From positions 620,001 to 684,000 of the forward strand of contig AGIQ01000003.1 in assembly GCA_000230935.2 (NCBI GenBank): a stretch of DNA of 64,000 bases, given 5' to 3'. The DNA is from Mycolicibacterium rhodesiae JS60. Its GTDB lineage: Bacteria > Actinomycetota > Actinomycetes > Mycobacteriales > Mycobacteriaceae. Positions 16,662 to 25,448 of the stretch are shown piece by piece. The notes beneath the pieces are model-generated. The model was not told where the DNA came from. It ran no database searches and saw only the letters and a list, made by a program, of their open reading frames with translations. Every line of letters begins with the position of its first letter. Position 1 is the stretch's first letter. The position numbers and the translations under genes were made by a program.

Positions 16662-17693
16662 ATGTCCGACCTTCGTATCGCGGTGCTCGGCGTCGGCGTG
16701 ATGGGCGCCGACCACGTCGCCCGTATCAACAGCAGGATCAAGGGCGCCCGGGTGAGCGTCGTCAACGACTACGTCACCGAGAAGGCTGAGCAGATCGCGG
16801 CCGGCATCGACGGCTGCCGTGCCATCGCCGACCCACTGGACGCCATCGCCGATCCGGACGTCGACGCCGTGGTGCTGGCCACCCCCGGCCCGACGCACGA
16901 GAAGCAGCTGCTGGCATGCCTGGAGCACGGAAAACCGGTGATGTGTGAGAAGCCGCTGACCACCGATGTGGAGACGTCGCTCGAGGTCGTCAAGCGTGAG
17001 GCGGAGCTGGGCCGCAGGCTGATTCAGGTGGGCTTCATGCGCCGCTTCGACGACGAGTACGCCGCGCTCAAGACCATGCTCGTCGGCGGCGAGCTTGGTG
17101 CTCCGCTGGTGATGCACTGCGTGCACCGCAACCCCACAGTGCCACCGAGCTTCGACAGCGCGATGGTGGTGCGCGACAGCCTGGTTCATGAGGTGGACGT
17201 CACCCGGTTCATGTTCGAGGAGGAGATCGCCTCGATTCAGATCGTGACGCCGTCGGCGAACCCGGCCGCGCCGCAGGGCCTCGCCGACCCGCAGATCGCG
17301 ATCCTGCGGACGGCATCCGGCAAACATGTGGACGTCGAGCTGTTCGTCACGACCGGTGTCGCCTACGAGGTGCGCACCGAGGTCGTCGGCGAAAAGGGCA
17401 GCGCCATGATCGGTTTGGATGTCAACATCGTCCGCAAGACAGCACCGGGAACCTGGGGCGGGCAGATCACGCCCGGCTTCCGCGAGCGTTTCGGCCGCGC
17501 CTACGACAGCGAGATCCAGCGGTGGGTCGACGCCGTCGCGGCCGGAGCCGGCTCCGCAGACTACACAGACGGCCCGGGCTCCTGGGACGGTTACGCCGCC
17601 GCCGCGGTGTGCGCGGCGGGTGTCGAGTCGCTGGAAAGCGGCCTGCCCGTTGAGGTCAAGATGGTCGACCGCGCATCCATCCCGGGAGCATGA
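16662..17693 (+). CDS. iolG: Inositol 2-dehydrogenase
   Basis: The 343-residue Gfo/Idh/MocA protein has the Rossmann motif VLGVGVMGADH, the signature MCEKPLTTD and the catalytic VRDSLVHEVDVTRF (Asp and His). The VGFMRRFDDEY segment is typical of myo-inositol 2-dehydrogenases. It oxidises myo-inositol to 2-keto-myo-inositol with NAD, the first step of the pathway. TAGGAGAC precedes the ATG, and the iolE stop overlaps this ribosome-binding site. It is followed at 1 bp by iolH. Confidence 0.92.
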   Translation: MSDLRIAVLGVGVMGADHVARINSRIKGARVSVVNDYVTEKAEQIAAGIDGCRAIADPLDAIADPDVDAVVLATPGPTHEKQLLACLEHGKPVMCEKPLTTDVETSLEVVKREAELGRRLIQVGFMRRFDDEYAALKTMLVGGELGAPLVMHCVHRNPTVPPSFDSAMVVRDSLVHEVDVTRFMFEEEIASIQIVTPSANPAAPQGLADPQIAILRTASGKHVDVELFVTTGVAYEVRTEVVGEKGSAMIGLDVNIVRKTAPGTWGGQITPGFRERFGRAYDSEIQRWVDAVAAGAGSADYTDGPGSWDGYAAAAVCAAGVESLESGLPVEVKMVDRASIPGA

Positions 17694-17694
17694 C

Positions 17695-18570
17695 GTGAAG
17701 ATCGCCCTGGACCCCACCCCGTTCCACCACGACTACGAGCTGCTCGAATTCCCGCGGCTGGTGGCCGATCTGGGCTACGAATACCTGCAGCTGACCCCGC
17801 ACCGGGATTTCATCCCGTTCTTCAACCACCCGCGCGCCGACGACGAGCTGGTGGCCAAGTTCCGCAAGGCCTGCGGTGACGCGGGCGTCGGGATCGCCTC
17901 GGTGCTGCCGGTGCTGCGCTGGTCGGCCCCTGACGAGGATGCCCGCGAGGCCGCGGTGCGCAACTGGAAGCGCGTCATTCAGATCACCGTGGACCTCGGC
18001 GTGAACGTGATCAACACCGAGTTCTCCGGGCGTCCCGAGAAGGCCGAGGAATCCGAGCGGTCGTTCTTCCGGTCGATGGAGGAGCTGCTGCCGATCATTG
18101 AGCGCGAAGGTCTGGACGTCCGGATCGATCCGCACCCCGACGATTTTGTCGAGGACGGTATGGAGGCGCTGCGCATCATCCGTGGGGTCAACTCCCCCAA
18201 CATCGGCATGGTCTTCGTCGCCTGCCATAGCTTCCATATGGGCGGCAACATGATCGACATCATGCGCGCGGCCGCCAACAGGCTGCGCCTGGTGCATGTC
18301 GCCGACACCATGGACCATCACCGCAGCCACGGTCTGCGCTATATCACCAATCCACCAGGCAATCGGGTCCGCGTGCACCAGCACCTCAAGATCGGCGACG
18401 GCGACATCGACTGGGATGAGTTCTTCTCCGGCTTGGCAGAGATCGGCTTCTACGACCGGCCAGACACCGTCATGGTGTCCTCGGTGTTCGCCGAAGACGA
18501 GAACGCCCACGAGGTTTCGCGTTACCAGCTGTCGACGATGACGGACTACGTCAAGAAATACACGAAGTGA
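17695..18570 (+). CDS. iolH: IolH-like sugar phosphate isomerase/epimerase
   Basis: The 291-residue xylose-isomerase-like barrel has NVINTEFSGRPEKAEESE, VRIDPHPDDFVEDG, FVACHSFHMGGN and RLVHVADTMDHHRSHG, with several metal-ligand His/Asp/Glu residues. GTG 17695 lies 1 bp after the iolG stop, so the genes are coupled. Its position between iolG and the aldehyde dehydrogenase gene matches corynebacterial iolH. The exact reaction of IolH is not settled in the family. Isomerisation or epimerisation of an inosose or other cyclitol is likely. Confidence 0.82.
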   Translation: MKIALDPTPFHHDYELLEFPRLVADLGYEYLQLTPHRDFIPFFNHPRADDELVAKFRKACGDAGVGIASVLPVLRWSAPDEDAREAAVRNWKRVIQITVDLGVNVINTEFSGRPEKAEESERSFFRSMEELLPIIEREGLDVRIDPHPDDFVEDGMEALRIIRGVNSPNIGMVFVACHSFHMGGNMIDIMRAAANRLRLVHVADTMDHHRSHGLRYITNPPGNRVRVHQHLKIGDGDIDWDEFFSGLAEIGFYDRPDTVMVSSVFAEDENAHEVSRYQLSTMTDYVKKYTK

Positions 18571-18578
18571 GAGAACCG

Positions 18579-20069
18579 ATGACCAACACCATCACCCACT
18601 GGCTCAACAACGAAGCCTTCGCGGGCACCAGCGGCGCCACCGCACCCGTCACCAACCCGGCCACCGGCATGGTGACGGGCCAGGTCGCGCTGGCCAACGT
18701 CGCCGATGCGCAGAAGGTCATCGGCGCCGCCGCCGCGGCGTTCCCGACGTGGCGCGACACTTCGCTGGCGAAGCGGACGTCCGTTCTCTTCAAATTCCGG
18801 GAGCTGCTCAACGAGCGTAAGGGCGAGCTGGCCGAGATCATCACCAGCGAGCACGGCAAGGTCGTCTCCGATGCGCTCGGCGAGGTCAGCCGAGGCCAGG
18901 AAGTCGTCGAATTCGCCTGCGGCATTCCGCATCTACTCAAGGGCGGATTCACCGAGAACGCCTCGACCAAGGTCGACGTCTATTCGGTCCGGCAACCGCT
19001 GGGTGTCGTCGGGATCATCAGCCCCTTCAATTTCCCGGCCATGGTGCCGATGTGGTTCTTCCCGATCGCGATCGCGACCGGGAACACCGTGGTGCTCAAG
19101 CCCTCGGAGAAGGATCCGACGGCCTCGCTGTGGCTGGCCGACTTGTGGAGGGACGCCGGCCTGCCCGCCGGCGTGTTCAATGTCCTACAGGGTGACAAGA
19201 CCGCCGTCGACGAGCTGCTGACCAACCCCAAGGTCGCATCGGTGAGCTTCGTCGGATCCACCCCGATCGCCAAGTACGTCTATGCCACCGGCACTGCGCA
19301 CGATAAGCGGGTGCAGGCCCTCGGTGGCGCCAAGAACCACGCCGTGATCCTGCCGGACGCCGACCTTGATCTGGCCGCCGACGCGATGGTGAACGCCGGG
19401 TTCGGCTCGGCCGGTGAACGCTGTATGGCCATCAGCGCCGCGGTGGCCGTCGGCCCGATCGCCGACGACCTCGTCGCCAAGATCGCCGAGCGCGCGACGG
19501 GCATCAAAACCGGTGACGGAACCAAGGATTCGGATATGGGTCCGCTGGTCACCAAGGCGCACCGCGACAAGGTCGCCTCCTACATCGACGCCGGTGAGTC
19601 CGACGGCGCCAAGGTCGTCCTGGACGGCCGGACCGTACAGCCCAACGGTGCGACCGACGGCTTCTGGCTCGGACCGACCTTGCTGGACAACGTCACCCCC
19701 GAGATGAGCGTCTACACCGACGAGATCTTCGGCCCGGTGCTATCGGTGGTGCGGGTCGAAACCTACGACGAGGCACTGGAGTTGATCAACTCCAACCCGT
19801 ACGGCAACGGCACCGCGATCTTCACCAACGACGGCGGCGCGGCGCGGAGGTTCCAGAACGAGGTCCAGGTCGGGATGGTCGGCATCAACGTGCCGATCCC
19901 AGTCCCGATGGCCTATTACAGCTTCGGCGGCTGGAAGGCCTCGCTGTTCGGTGACAGCCACGCCCACGGCATGGACGGCGTGCAGTTCTTCACTCGGCAG
20001 AAGGCCATCACCAGCCGCTGGCTCGATCCCAGCCACGGGGGTATCAACCTCGGATTCCCGACCAACTAA
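18579..20069 (+). CDS. mmsA: CoA-acylating (methyl)malonate-semialdehyde dehydrogenase
   Basis: The 496-residue aldehyde dehydrogenase has the cofactor-site PFNFPAMVPMWF, the segment LGGAKNHAVILPDADLD specific to CoA-acylating MmsA/IolA, and catalytic Cys282 in GSAGERCMAIS. As the last step of inositol breakdown it converts malonate semialdehyde to acetyl-CoA and CO2. It may also serve valine degradation. I chose ATG 18579 (GAGAG five bases upstream) over the GTG at 18567 that overlaps the iolH stop. It closes the iol operon and could equally be named iolA. Confidence 0.92.
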   Translation: MTNTITHWLNNEAFAGTSGATAPVTNPATGMVTGQVALANVADAQKVIGAAAAAFPTWRDTSLAKRTSVLFKFRELLNERKGELAEIITSEHGKVVSDALGEVSRGQEVVEFACGIPHLLKGGFTENASTKVDVYSVRQPLGVVGIISPFNFPAMVPMWFFPIAIATGNTVVLKPSEKDPTASLWLADLWRDAGLPAGVFNVLQGDKTAVDELLTNPKVASVSFVGSTPIAKYVYATGTAHDKRVQALGGAKNHAVILPDADLDLAADAMVNAGFGSAGERCMAISAAVAVGPIADDLVAKIAERATGIKTGDGTKDSDMGPLVTKAHRDKVASYIDAGESDGAKVVLDGRTVQPNGATDGFWLGPTLLDNVTPEMSVYTDEIFGPVLSVVRVETYDEALELINSNPYGNGTAIFTNDGGAARRFQNEVQVGMVGINVPIPVPMAYYSFGGWKASLFGDSHAHGMDGVQFFTRQKAITSRWLDPSHGGINLGFPTN

Positions 20070-20114
20070 CCCGTCGCCCGGTGTGCGAGGCCGATGCCGT
20101 GCCAAGATGCCTCA

Positions 20115-20834
20115 ATGGAGACCAGCTTCCCCGCCCCCGCAGGTCCGCTCCCCGCGTATCAGGTCAGGCCGACCGGTGATGGACCGTGGCCCGGTGTCGT
20201 CATCGTGCATGACGCGATGGGCATGACACGCGACGCCAAACGCATCACCAGGCGATTCGCCGAGAACGGCTACCTCGCGATCACGCCGGCGCTGTACCAC
20301 CGCGGCAACCGGCTGCTGTGTGTGGTGCGGACGCTGCAGGCGTTTCGCAACGGCCAAGGAACGGCCGTCGACGACCTGATCGCCGCCCGCGATCACCTGG
20401 CCGCAGATCCCCAGTGCACCGGCAAGATCGGCATCATCGGGTTCTGTATGGGCGGTGGATTCTGCCTGGTGCTCGGACCGAGTGGGGCGTTCGACGCCTC
20501 GGCGCCCAACTACGGCGAATGGCCGAAGGATCTTTCCCGGATTGCGAACTCGTGCCCGACCGTAGCCAGCTACGGCGCGAAGGACCCGATGCTCAAGGGC
20601 GCGGCCGCCAAACTCGAAGACATCCTCGCCGCGGGCGGCGTCGTGCGCGACGTCAAGGAGTATCCAGGAGTCGGGCACTCGTTCATGAATCAATTCCCGA
20701 CCCCGGGGCCGTTGAAGGTCATCGAACGGGTCGCCGGGCTGGCCTACTCAGAGCCCGAGGCCGAAGACGCCTGGCAGCGCATCCTGGCGTTCTTCAGCGA
20801 GCACCTGAAGGGTGCAGCGTCGGCCGGTAGCTGA
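20115..20834 (+). CDS. Dienelactone hydrolase-family protein
   Basis: The 239-residue alpha/beta-hydrolase contains GIIGFCMGGGF, where Cys replaces serine in the nucleophile elbow as in dienelactone hydrolases. It also has an early PGVVIVHDAMGM strand and the C-terminal GVGHSFMN with the catalytic His. ATG 20115 (METSFPAPAG) is the family-like start, and ATG 20094 is possible. It lies 45 bp beyond mmsA and may be read from the iol operon, although no role in that pathway is known. The 3' end overlaps the convergent gene by 41 bp. Confidence 0.85.
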   Translation: METSFPAPAGPLPAYQVRPTGDGPWPGVVIVHDAMGMTRDAKRITRRFAENGYLAITPALYHRGNRLLCVVRTLQAFRNGQGTAVDDLIAARDHLAADPQCTGKIGIIGFCMGGGFCLVLGPSGAFDASAPNYGEWPKDLSRIANSCPTVASYGAKDPMLKGAAAKLEDILAAGGVVRDVKEYPGVGHSFMNQFPTPGPLKVIERVAGLAYSEPEAEDAWQRILAFFSEHLKGAASAGS

Positions 20835-21384
20835 GCTCTTGGATATTGCCGTCCAGGGTTCGCGCTTCGATCAGCTCGAGGTCGAAGTCGGCCGCACCCG
20901 CGAAGAGCGGGTCGTCGCCGGTCTGACCGGTGATGACGGGGAAGATGGTCACCTGGACCACGTCGACCAGACCGGCGGCCATCAGCGCCCGGTTCATCGA
21001 GAGGCTGCCGTGCGAGCGCAACGGCACGTCGGATTCCTTCTTGAGCTGGGCGACGACGTCGACGGCATCGCCGCTCACCACGGTCGCGTCCGGCCAGTCC
21101 AACGGCGCCCGCAACGTCGTCGACACCACCGTCGCAGGCAGCTGGCGCATCCGGGTGACCCAGAGATCGTTCACCGACGCCTCGTCGCCCAGGTCTATGA
21201 GCTGGATGAACGTCCGATATGTATTGGCGCCGAACACCATTCGCTGCGGAGCCTGGTACAGGGCCAGTCGGTGGTCGAGCAACTCGGGGCCCTGCTTACC
21301 CCAGTAGCCGCCCCAGTCGCCACCGTTGACGCCGCCGAAGCCGTCGAGGCTGGCGAAGACGTCGAAGGTGTAAGTGGTTGTCAT
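20794..21384 (-). CDS. RibD C-terminal/dihydrofolate reductase-like protein
   Basis: The 196-residue protein starts TYTFDVFASLDGF, the signature of the small DHFR/RibD-like reductases common in actinobacteria. MVFGANTYRTF and VQVTIFPVITGQTGDDPLFAG follow. It should bind NADPH in a DHFR-like fold, but the substrate is unknown for most members. It is convergent with the dienelactone-hydrolase-like gene, and its last 41 bp are read on both strands. Confidence 0.83.
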   Translation of the reverse strand: MTTTYTFDVFASLDGFGGVNGGDWGGYWGKQGPELLDHRLALYQAPQRMVFGANTYRTFIQLIDLGDEASVNDLWVTRMRQLPATVVSTTLRAPLDWPDATVVSGDAVDVVAQLKKESDVPLRSHGSLSMNRALMAAGLVDVVQVTIFPVITGQTGDDPLFAGAADFDLELIEARTLDGNIQELSYRPTLHPSGAR

Positions 21385-21461
21385 GCAGGTACAGACCGGC
21401 GCGCGCGCCCAAACTCATCGCGAGCCGGCGCTTGTTCGCACGCCGGGTGCTGCGGGTCGAT

Positions 21462-22235
21462 CTAGTGGATGAAGATGGTGTCGATGAGCACGTAGCCGGC
21501 CACGGCGAACACCAGGTAGGCGAACCAGTGCTGTAGTCGTCGGGTGTCGAGTCGGATGCCGAGGTGCCCGGCGACCAACGAACCGACGATGGCGGAGCCG
21601 ACGAACGCGCCGGTGATCGCCCAGTCGATGCCGCCCACGCTGACATGTGAGGCAACCCCCGCCGCCGAGTTGACGACGATGATCAAGAGCGAGGTTCCGA
21701 TCGCGATCGGCATCTCCACCCCGAGCATCAGCACCAGGGCCGGAATGATCAAGAACCCGCCGCCGACACCGAAGAGTCCGGTGAGCAGACCGACAAGGAA
21801 CCCGGCCGGGATGGATCTGGGGGCGCAGCGGCGCCAGTTGATGCCGGAATCGCCGACCTTGCATGCAGTGCCGGTGTCGCCGTTGTCTTGCAGCAGTCGA
21901 ATCCCCGCGACCACCATGACCACGGCAAAGCCGATGAGCAGAACCGATTGGGGTAGATGTCGTCCGATGGCGGTGCCCAGGAAAGTGGCGGGGATGCCGG
22001 CTGCCGCGAAGATCGCGGCGAGCCGCCACTGCACCTGCCGGGCGCGAATCTTGGGCAATGCACCCACCGCCGACGCGGTGCCGACCACGATCAGCGACAT
22101 CGGAATCGCCTGCTCGATTCCGAGCCCGAGCACGTAGACCAGCGCGGGAACCGCGAGGATGGACCCACCACCGCCGAGCAGTCCCAACAGGACGCCGATG
22201 ACAGCGCCGAGGGCGAGGGCGACTCCGATGGTCAT
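21462..22235 (-). CDS. TauE/SafE-family membrane permease
   Basis: The 257-residue hydrophobic protein contains the paired glycine-rich repeats of TauE/SafE carriers: GVLLGLLGGGGSILAVPALVY near the N-terminus and GLLTGLFGVGGGFLIIPALV in the second half. These carriers move sulfite, sulfoacetate or other organosulfur anions, probably outward. It is the last gene of the minus operon with thioredoxin, sulfide:quinone oxidoreductase and persulfide dioxygenase, which supports export of a sulfur oxidation product. ATG 22235 starts 10 bp after the thioredoxin stop. Confidence 0.87.
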   Translation of the reverse strand: MTIGVALALGAVIGVLLGLLGGGGSILAVPALVYVLGLGIEQAIPMSLIVVGTASAVGALPKIRARQVQWRLAAIFAAAGIPATFLGTAIGRHLPQSVLLIGFAVVMVVAGIRLLQDNGDTGTACKVGDSGINWRRCAPRSIPAGFLVGLLTGLFGVGGGFLIIPALVLMLGVEMPIAIGTSLLIIVVNSAAGVASHVSVGGIDWAITGAFVGSAIVGSLVAGHLGIRLDTRRLQHWFAYLVFAVAGYVLIDTIFIH

Positions 22236-22245
22236 TCCCGGCCGG

Positions 22246-22605
22246 TCAGGAGTTCGCGGCGATCTTGGCGCGCACGTCAGCCATGTCAAGCTCCTTGATC
22301 CGGGTGATCAGGTCTTCGAGCGCCGCAGCCGGCATTGCACCGGGCTGGCGGTAGACGAGGACGCCGTCGCGAAATGCCATGATCGTCGGGATCGCCTGGA
22401 TCCCCAGCGCCGCAGCGAGTTCTTGCTGCGCTTCGGTGTCGACTTTGGCGTGGACCACGTCGGGGTGCGACTCCGATGAACGGTCGAAGACCGGTGCGAA
22501 GGCGCGGCACGGGCCGCACCATGACGCCCAAAAATCGATGAGCACAACGGGATTCTCGGTCACCGTCATTTCGAAATCGGCGGCGGTCAGGTTGCTGATG
22601 GTCAT
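22246..22605 (-). CDS. Thioredoxin
   Basis: The 119-residue protein has the classic DFWASWCGPCRAFAP active site (Cys30 and Cys33) and the cis-proline segment IQAIPTIMAF. ATG 22605 follows AAAGGA. The open frame extends further upstream, but the thioredoxin fold starts here. Its place between TauE/SafE and sulfide:quinone oxidoreductase suggests that it reduces persulfides or protein disulfides formed during sulfide oxidation. It is probably not the housekeeping thioredoxin. Confidence 0.92.
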   Translation of the reverse strand: MTISNLTAADFEMTVTENPVVLIDFWASWCGPCRAFAPVFDRSSESHPDVVHAKVDTEAQQELAAALGIQAIPTIMAFRDGVLVYRQPGAMPAAALEDLITRIKELDMADVRAKIAANS

Positions 22606-22640
22606 TGCGATGTCCTTTCGTTTGTGTCGCAGTCGAATTG

Positions 22641-23843
22641 CTAGGCCAGGCCCTTGAGCATCAGATTCCAGTACATGAACGGGAGCCCGTACTTCTTCAG
22701 GTACCAATACGCCCGGTGCGGCGTCGTCGGATTCAGTAGGGGGAACGACGGTTCCAGCTTCAGGTCGTAGTCGAACTCGGCGAGCAGCATCGCGTGCGAC
22801 GAGGTGACGATCGGGCACGACGAATAACCGTCGTACGACGCGGGTAGCGGCCGGCGGTTGAGGAACGCATCGATGTTGTCGACGACCACCGGGGCCTGTT
22901 TGCGGATCGCGGCACCGGTCTTGGAGTTCGGCGACGAACCGGCGTCGCCGAGGCTGAACACGTTCGGGTACCGCACGTGCTGCATGGTGTGCTTGTCGAT
23001 GTCGACGTAACCGGCTGCGTCACCGGTCGACAACGGGCTGGACTTGATCCAGTCGGGCGCCGACTGACGCGGCACGGCGTGCAGCACGTCATACGGCAGC
23101 ATCGCGTCGGTGCCGCCGGCCGCGACACTGGTGATGCCGACCTTGTTCGCCGCCGCGTCGACGGATGTCACCTCGGAGTTGGTGTGCAAGGTGATGCCGT
23201 AGTCCGCAATGACCTTGTCCAGGCTGTCGGCGATCGCCGGAATCCCGAACGGTCGCGCCCCCGGCATCACCAGGTGGACGTCGATGTCTTTGAGCACTCC
23301 CTGCCTGCGCCAGTAGTCGGACGCCAGGTAGGCGATCTTCTGCGGGGCACCCGCACACTTGATTGCGCCAGAGGGAACGGTGAAAACAGCTGTGCCCGAA
23401 CGCATCGTGCGGATGAGCTCCCAGGTGCGCGGCGCGAGGTCGAACCGGTAATTCGACGACACCCCGTCACGGCCCAGGGCATCCTCGAGTCCTTCGGTGC
23501 GATTCCAGTCCAGCTGGATCCCTGGACATACGACGAGCACGTCGTAGGCGTAGGTCGAACCGTCGACGCACGTCACCGTGTTGCCTTCGGGATCAAAGGC
23601 ACTGGCGGCGTTCTTGATCCAGGTTGCACCCTTGGGCATGACCGAGGACTCGTCACGCTCGGTGGTCGACGCCTTCGCCTGACCGCCACCGACCAGTGTC
23701 CACAGCGGTTGGTAATAGTGCTTGCTCGACGGCTCGATGACCGCGACATCGGTGTAGCCCTTGCGGAGCATCCGTGCGGCAACCGTGATGCCGGCGGTTC
23801 CGCCGCCGACAATGAGGATCTGGTGTTTGGCGGCAATGGTCAT
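22641..23843 (-). CDS. Sulfide:quinone oxidoreductase, type II-like flavoprotein
   Basis: The 400-residue protein has an N-terminal FAD fold (ILIVGGGTAGITVAARM). The two cysteine motifs match mitochondrial-type SQR: IKCAGAPQKIAYL (Cys163) and YDGYSSCPIVTS (Cys343). These would carry the catalytic persulfide. It oxidises H2S at the membrane and passes electrons to the menaquinone pool, releasing persulfide to a thiol acceptor. ATG 23843 follows GAGGAGG. It starts 22 bp downstream of the persulfide dioxygenase gene, the enzyme that uses its product. Confidence 0.9.
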   Translation of the reverse strand: MTIAAKHQILIVGGGTAGITVAARMLRKGYTDVAVIEPSSKHYYQPLWTLVGGGQAKASTTERDESSVMPKGATWIKNAASAFDPEGNTVTCVDGSTYAYDVLVVCPGIQLDWNRTEGLEDALGRDGVSSNYRFDLAPRTWELIRTMRSGTAVFTVPSGAIKCAGAPQKIAYLASDYWRRQGVLKDIDVHLVMPGARPFGIPAIADSLDKVIADYGITLHTNSEVTSVDAAANKVGITSVAAGGTDAMLPYDVLHAVPRQSAPDWIKSSPLSTGDAAGYVDIDKHTMQHVRYPNVFSLGDAGSSPNSKTGAAIRKQAPVVVDNIDAFLNRRPLPASYDGYSSCPIVTSSHAMLLAEFDYDLKLEPSFPLLNPTTPHRAYWYLKKYGLPFMYWNLMLKGLA

Positions 23844-23865
23844 GATGGCAGTCCTCCTCGGGTAA

Positions 23866-25245
23866 TCAGGCGTGCTGGTGGGCTTCGTCCCAGGCGCCGA
23901 AGCCGCCCAGGATGTCACTCACGTCGGTAAAGCCGTTCTGGCGCAACAGGCTTGCAGCGACCGAGGACCGGTAGCCGCCTGCGCAGTACACGACGGTCGG
24001 CTTTTCAGCGTCGAGCTCACCTAGCCGGGCAGGCAACTGGCCCACGGGAATCGGAATCGCGTTCGGGATTGACCCGGCCTCGACCTCCCCGGGGTTGCGG
24101 ACATCGACGATCTGCAGGTCCGGAATGCGTGATGCCCGTTCATCGAAGGCCGAGGCTGTTAACCGCGACGCCACCTGGACGTCGTCCTGGTGGGCGAACA
24201 TCACCTCGAAGGGCTTGTCGAGGTAGCCGATCACCCGGTCGAAACCGATGCGGGCGAGCCGGTTCTTACCTTCGAGTTCCTGGCCGGGCTCGGTCAACAA
24301 CACGATGTCGACGTCGGAGGGAAGCACGGAACCGGCGAACTCGGCATAGCGACCTTCGAGTCCGATATTGATCGCACGGCGCAGATGTCCCTGCGCGAAT
24401 TCCTCGGGGTTGCGCCCGTCCACCAGGACGGCACCGCCGTCGATCGCGGCACGGACCTGCTCGTAGGTCATCGCCGTCGGCATCTTGGTCTCGTCGAGCA
24501 GTTCACGGTCCCTACGGTTGAGGATCGCGTCGTAGACGAAGTAGCCGGGCGCCGGGGGCTGCCCCTCGGTGACGAGGCTCATGAACGTCGCCTTGTCCGG
24601 GGCCCGCAGGGCATAGTTCGTCGCCTTCTGATCACCCATCGTCGACCACAGGTCGGTCGACAGGTTCTTGCCGCACGCCGATCCGGCACCGTGCGCGGGA
24701 TACACCCGGGTCGCGTCGGGCAGCGTCATCAGCTTGTCGTGCAACGAGTCGTAGAGCTTGTCGGCGAGTTCTTCGCGGGTGAAGCCGATCGAGGCAAGCA
24801 GGTCTGGCCGGCCCACGTCTCCGATGAACAGCGTGTCGCCGGTCATCACGCCGTAAGGAACGCTGTCGTCGGCGTGCTCGTAGACCACGATGCTCAAAGA
24901 CTCGGGCGTATGCCCGGGAGTGTGCCGGAACTCGAGCGTCACATCACCCAACGAGTAGCGCTCGCCGTCGGCGACGCCCATCGACTCGAACTCGGTCTGC
25001 GCGACTGCGGAGTAGACGATCTTCGCGCCGGTGGCCTTCGCCAGCTCCAGATGACCGGACAGGAAGTCGGCGTGGAAATGCGTCTCGATGACCAATTCGA
25101 TGGTCAGACCCTGTTCCTTCGCATCGGCCACATACTCGGCCACGTCACGCTGCGGGTCGACAACAACTGCGCGACCGGTGGTTTCGTCGCCAATCAGGTA
25201 CGAAGCGTGGGACAGGCAGTCCAGGTAGTACTGCTGCAGGATCAT
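23866..25245 (-). CDS. Persulfide dioxygenase-rhodanese fusion
   Basis: The 459-residue protein begins with an ETHE1-like metallo-beta-lactamase domain: His56, His58 and Asp60 in ETHFHADFLSGH, His112 in TPGHTPES and Asp137 in MTGDTLF. Two rhodanese domains follow. The first (about 265-355) has LLTEPGQ where the active loop should be and no cysteine, so it is probably structural. The second has VVYCAGGYRSS with Cys421. It oxidises glutathione- or mycothiol-like persulfide to sulfite, and the rhodanese can convert sulfite plus persulfide to thiosulfate. It is the first gene of the operon. ATG 25245 is chosen (MILQQYYLDCL). Confidence 0.92.
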   Translation of the reverse strand: MILQQYYLDCLSHASYLIGDETTGRAVVVDPQRDVAEYVADAKEQGLTIELVIETHFHADFLSGHLELAKATGAKIVYSAVAQTEFESMGVADGERYSLGDVTLEFRHTPGHTPESLSIVVYEHADDSVPYGVMTGDTLFIGDVGRPDLLASIGFTREELADKLYDSLHDKLMTLPDATRVYPAHGAGSACGKNLSTDLWSTMGDQKATNYALRAPDKATFMSLVTEGQPPAPGYFVYDAILNRRDRELLDETKMPTAMTYEQVRAAIDGGAVLVDGRNPEEFAQGHLRRAINIGLEGRYAEFAGSVLPSDVDIVLLTEPGQELEGKNRLARIGFDRVIGYLDKPFEVMFAHQDDVQVASRLTASAFDERASRIPDLQIVDVRNPGEVEAGSIPNAIPIPVGQLPARLGELDAEKPTVVYCAGGYRSSVAASLLRQNGFTDVSDILGGFGAWDEAHQHA

Positions 25246-25280
25246 CGTCGTCTTCTTTCTGTTCATAACGTGGTAGTGCC

Positions 25281-25311
25281 ATCCTGGCACATACCCCTAT
25301 GGGTATGTCAA
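25281..25311 (-). promoter_or_regulatory. Putative promoter of the persulfide dioxygenase operon
   Basis: On the minus strand a perfect TTGACA (25311-25306) is followed after 19 bp by CAGGAT (25286-25281). Operator 1 (25291-25306) fills the spacer, so a bound CsoR-family protein would block polymerase. Confidence 0.5.
25291..25306. promoter_or_regulatory. CsoR/CstR-type operator 1
   Basis: ATACCCCTATGGGTAT is a palindrome with six-base arms ATACCC/GGGTAT around four bases. It lies in the spacer of the minus promoter. Confidence 0.75.
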
Positions 25312-25327
25312 GTACCCTATGGGGTAT
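25312..25327. promoter_or_regulatory. CsoR/CstR-type operator 2
   Basis: GTACCCTATGGGGTAT keeps the arm pattern with one change in the first base. It abuts the minus-strand -35 box and lies 21 bp, about two helical turns, from operator 1. Confidence 0.7.
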
Positions 25328-25339
25328 CTTATTCCGTCC

Positions 25340-25370
25340 TTGACAATACCCCTGGAGGTATGTCTATGAT
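25340..25370 (+). promoter_or_regulatory. Putative promoter of the rhodanese-TauE-CstR operon
   Basis: TTGACA at 25340-25345 and TATGAT at 25365-25370 are separated by 19 bp. Operator 3 occupies the spacer, mirroring the minus promoter. Confidence 0.55.
25346..25361. promoter_or_regulatory. CsoR/CstR-type operator 3
   Basis: ATACCCCTGGAGGTAT sits exactly between the -35 and -10 boxes of the plus promoter. One arm position deviates from the six-base consensus. Confidence 0.7.
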
Positions 25371-25381
25371 GCCATCATTAC

Positions 25382-25397
25382 ATACCCCCGGTGGTAT
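25382..25397. promoter_or_regulatory. CsoR/CstR-type operator 4
   Basis: ATACCCCCGGTGGTAT lies downstream of the plus -10 box, over the expected transcription start. One arm base deviates. Confidence 0.65.
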
Positions 25398-25448
25398 CCA
25401 CGCCTAGGGGCTTTCGTCACCACCGGCCTTCCGGAAGGACCCTTTCCC

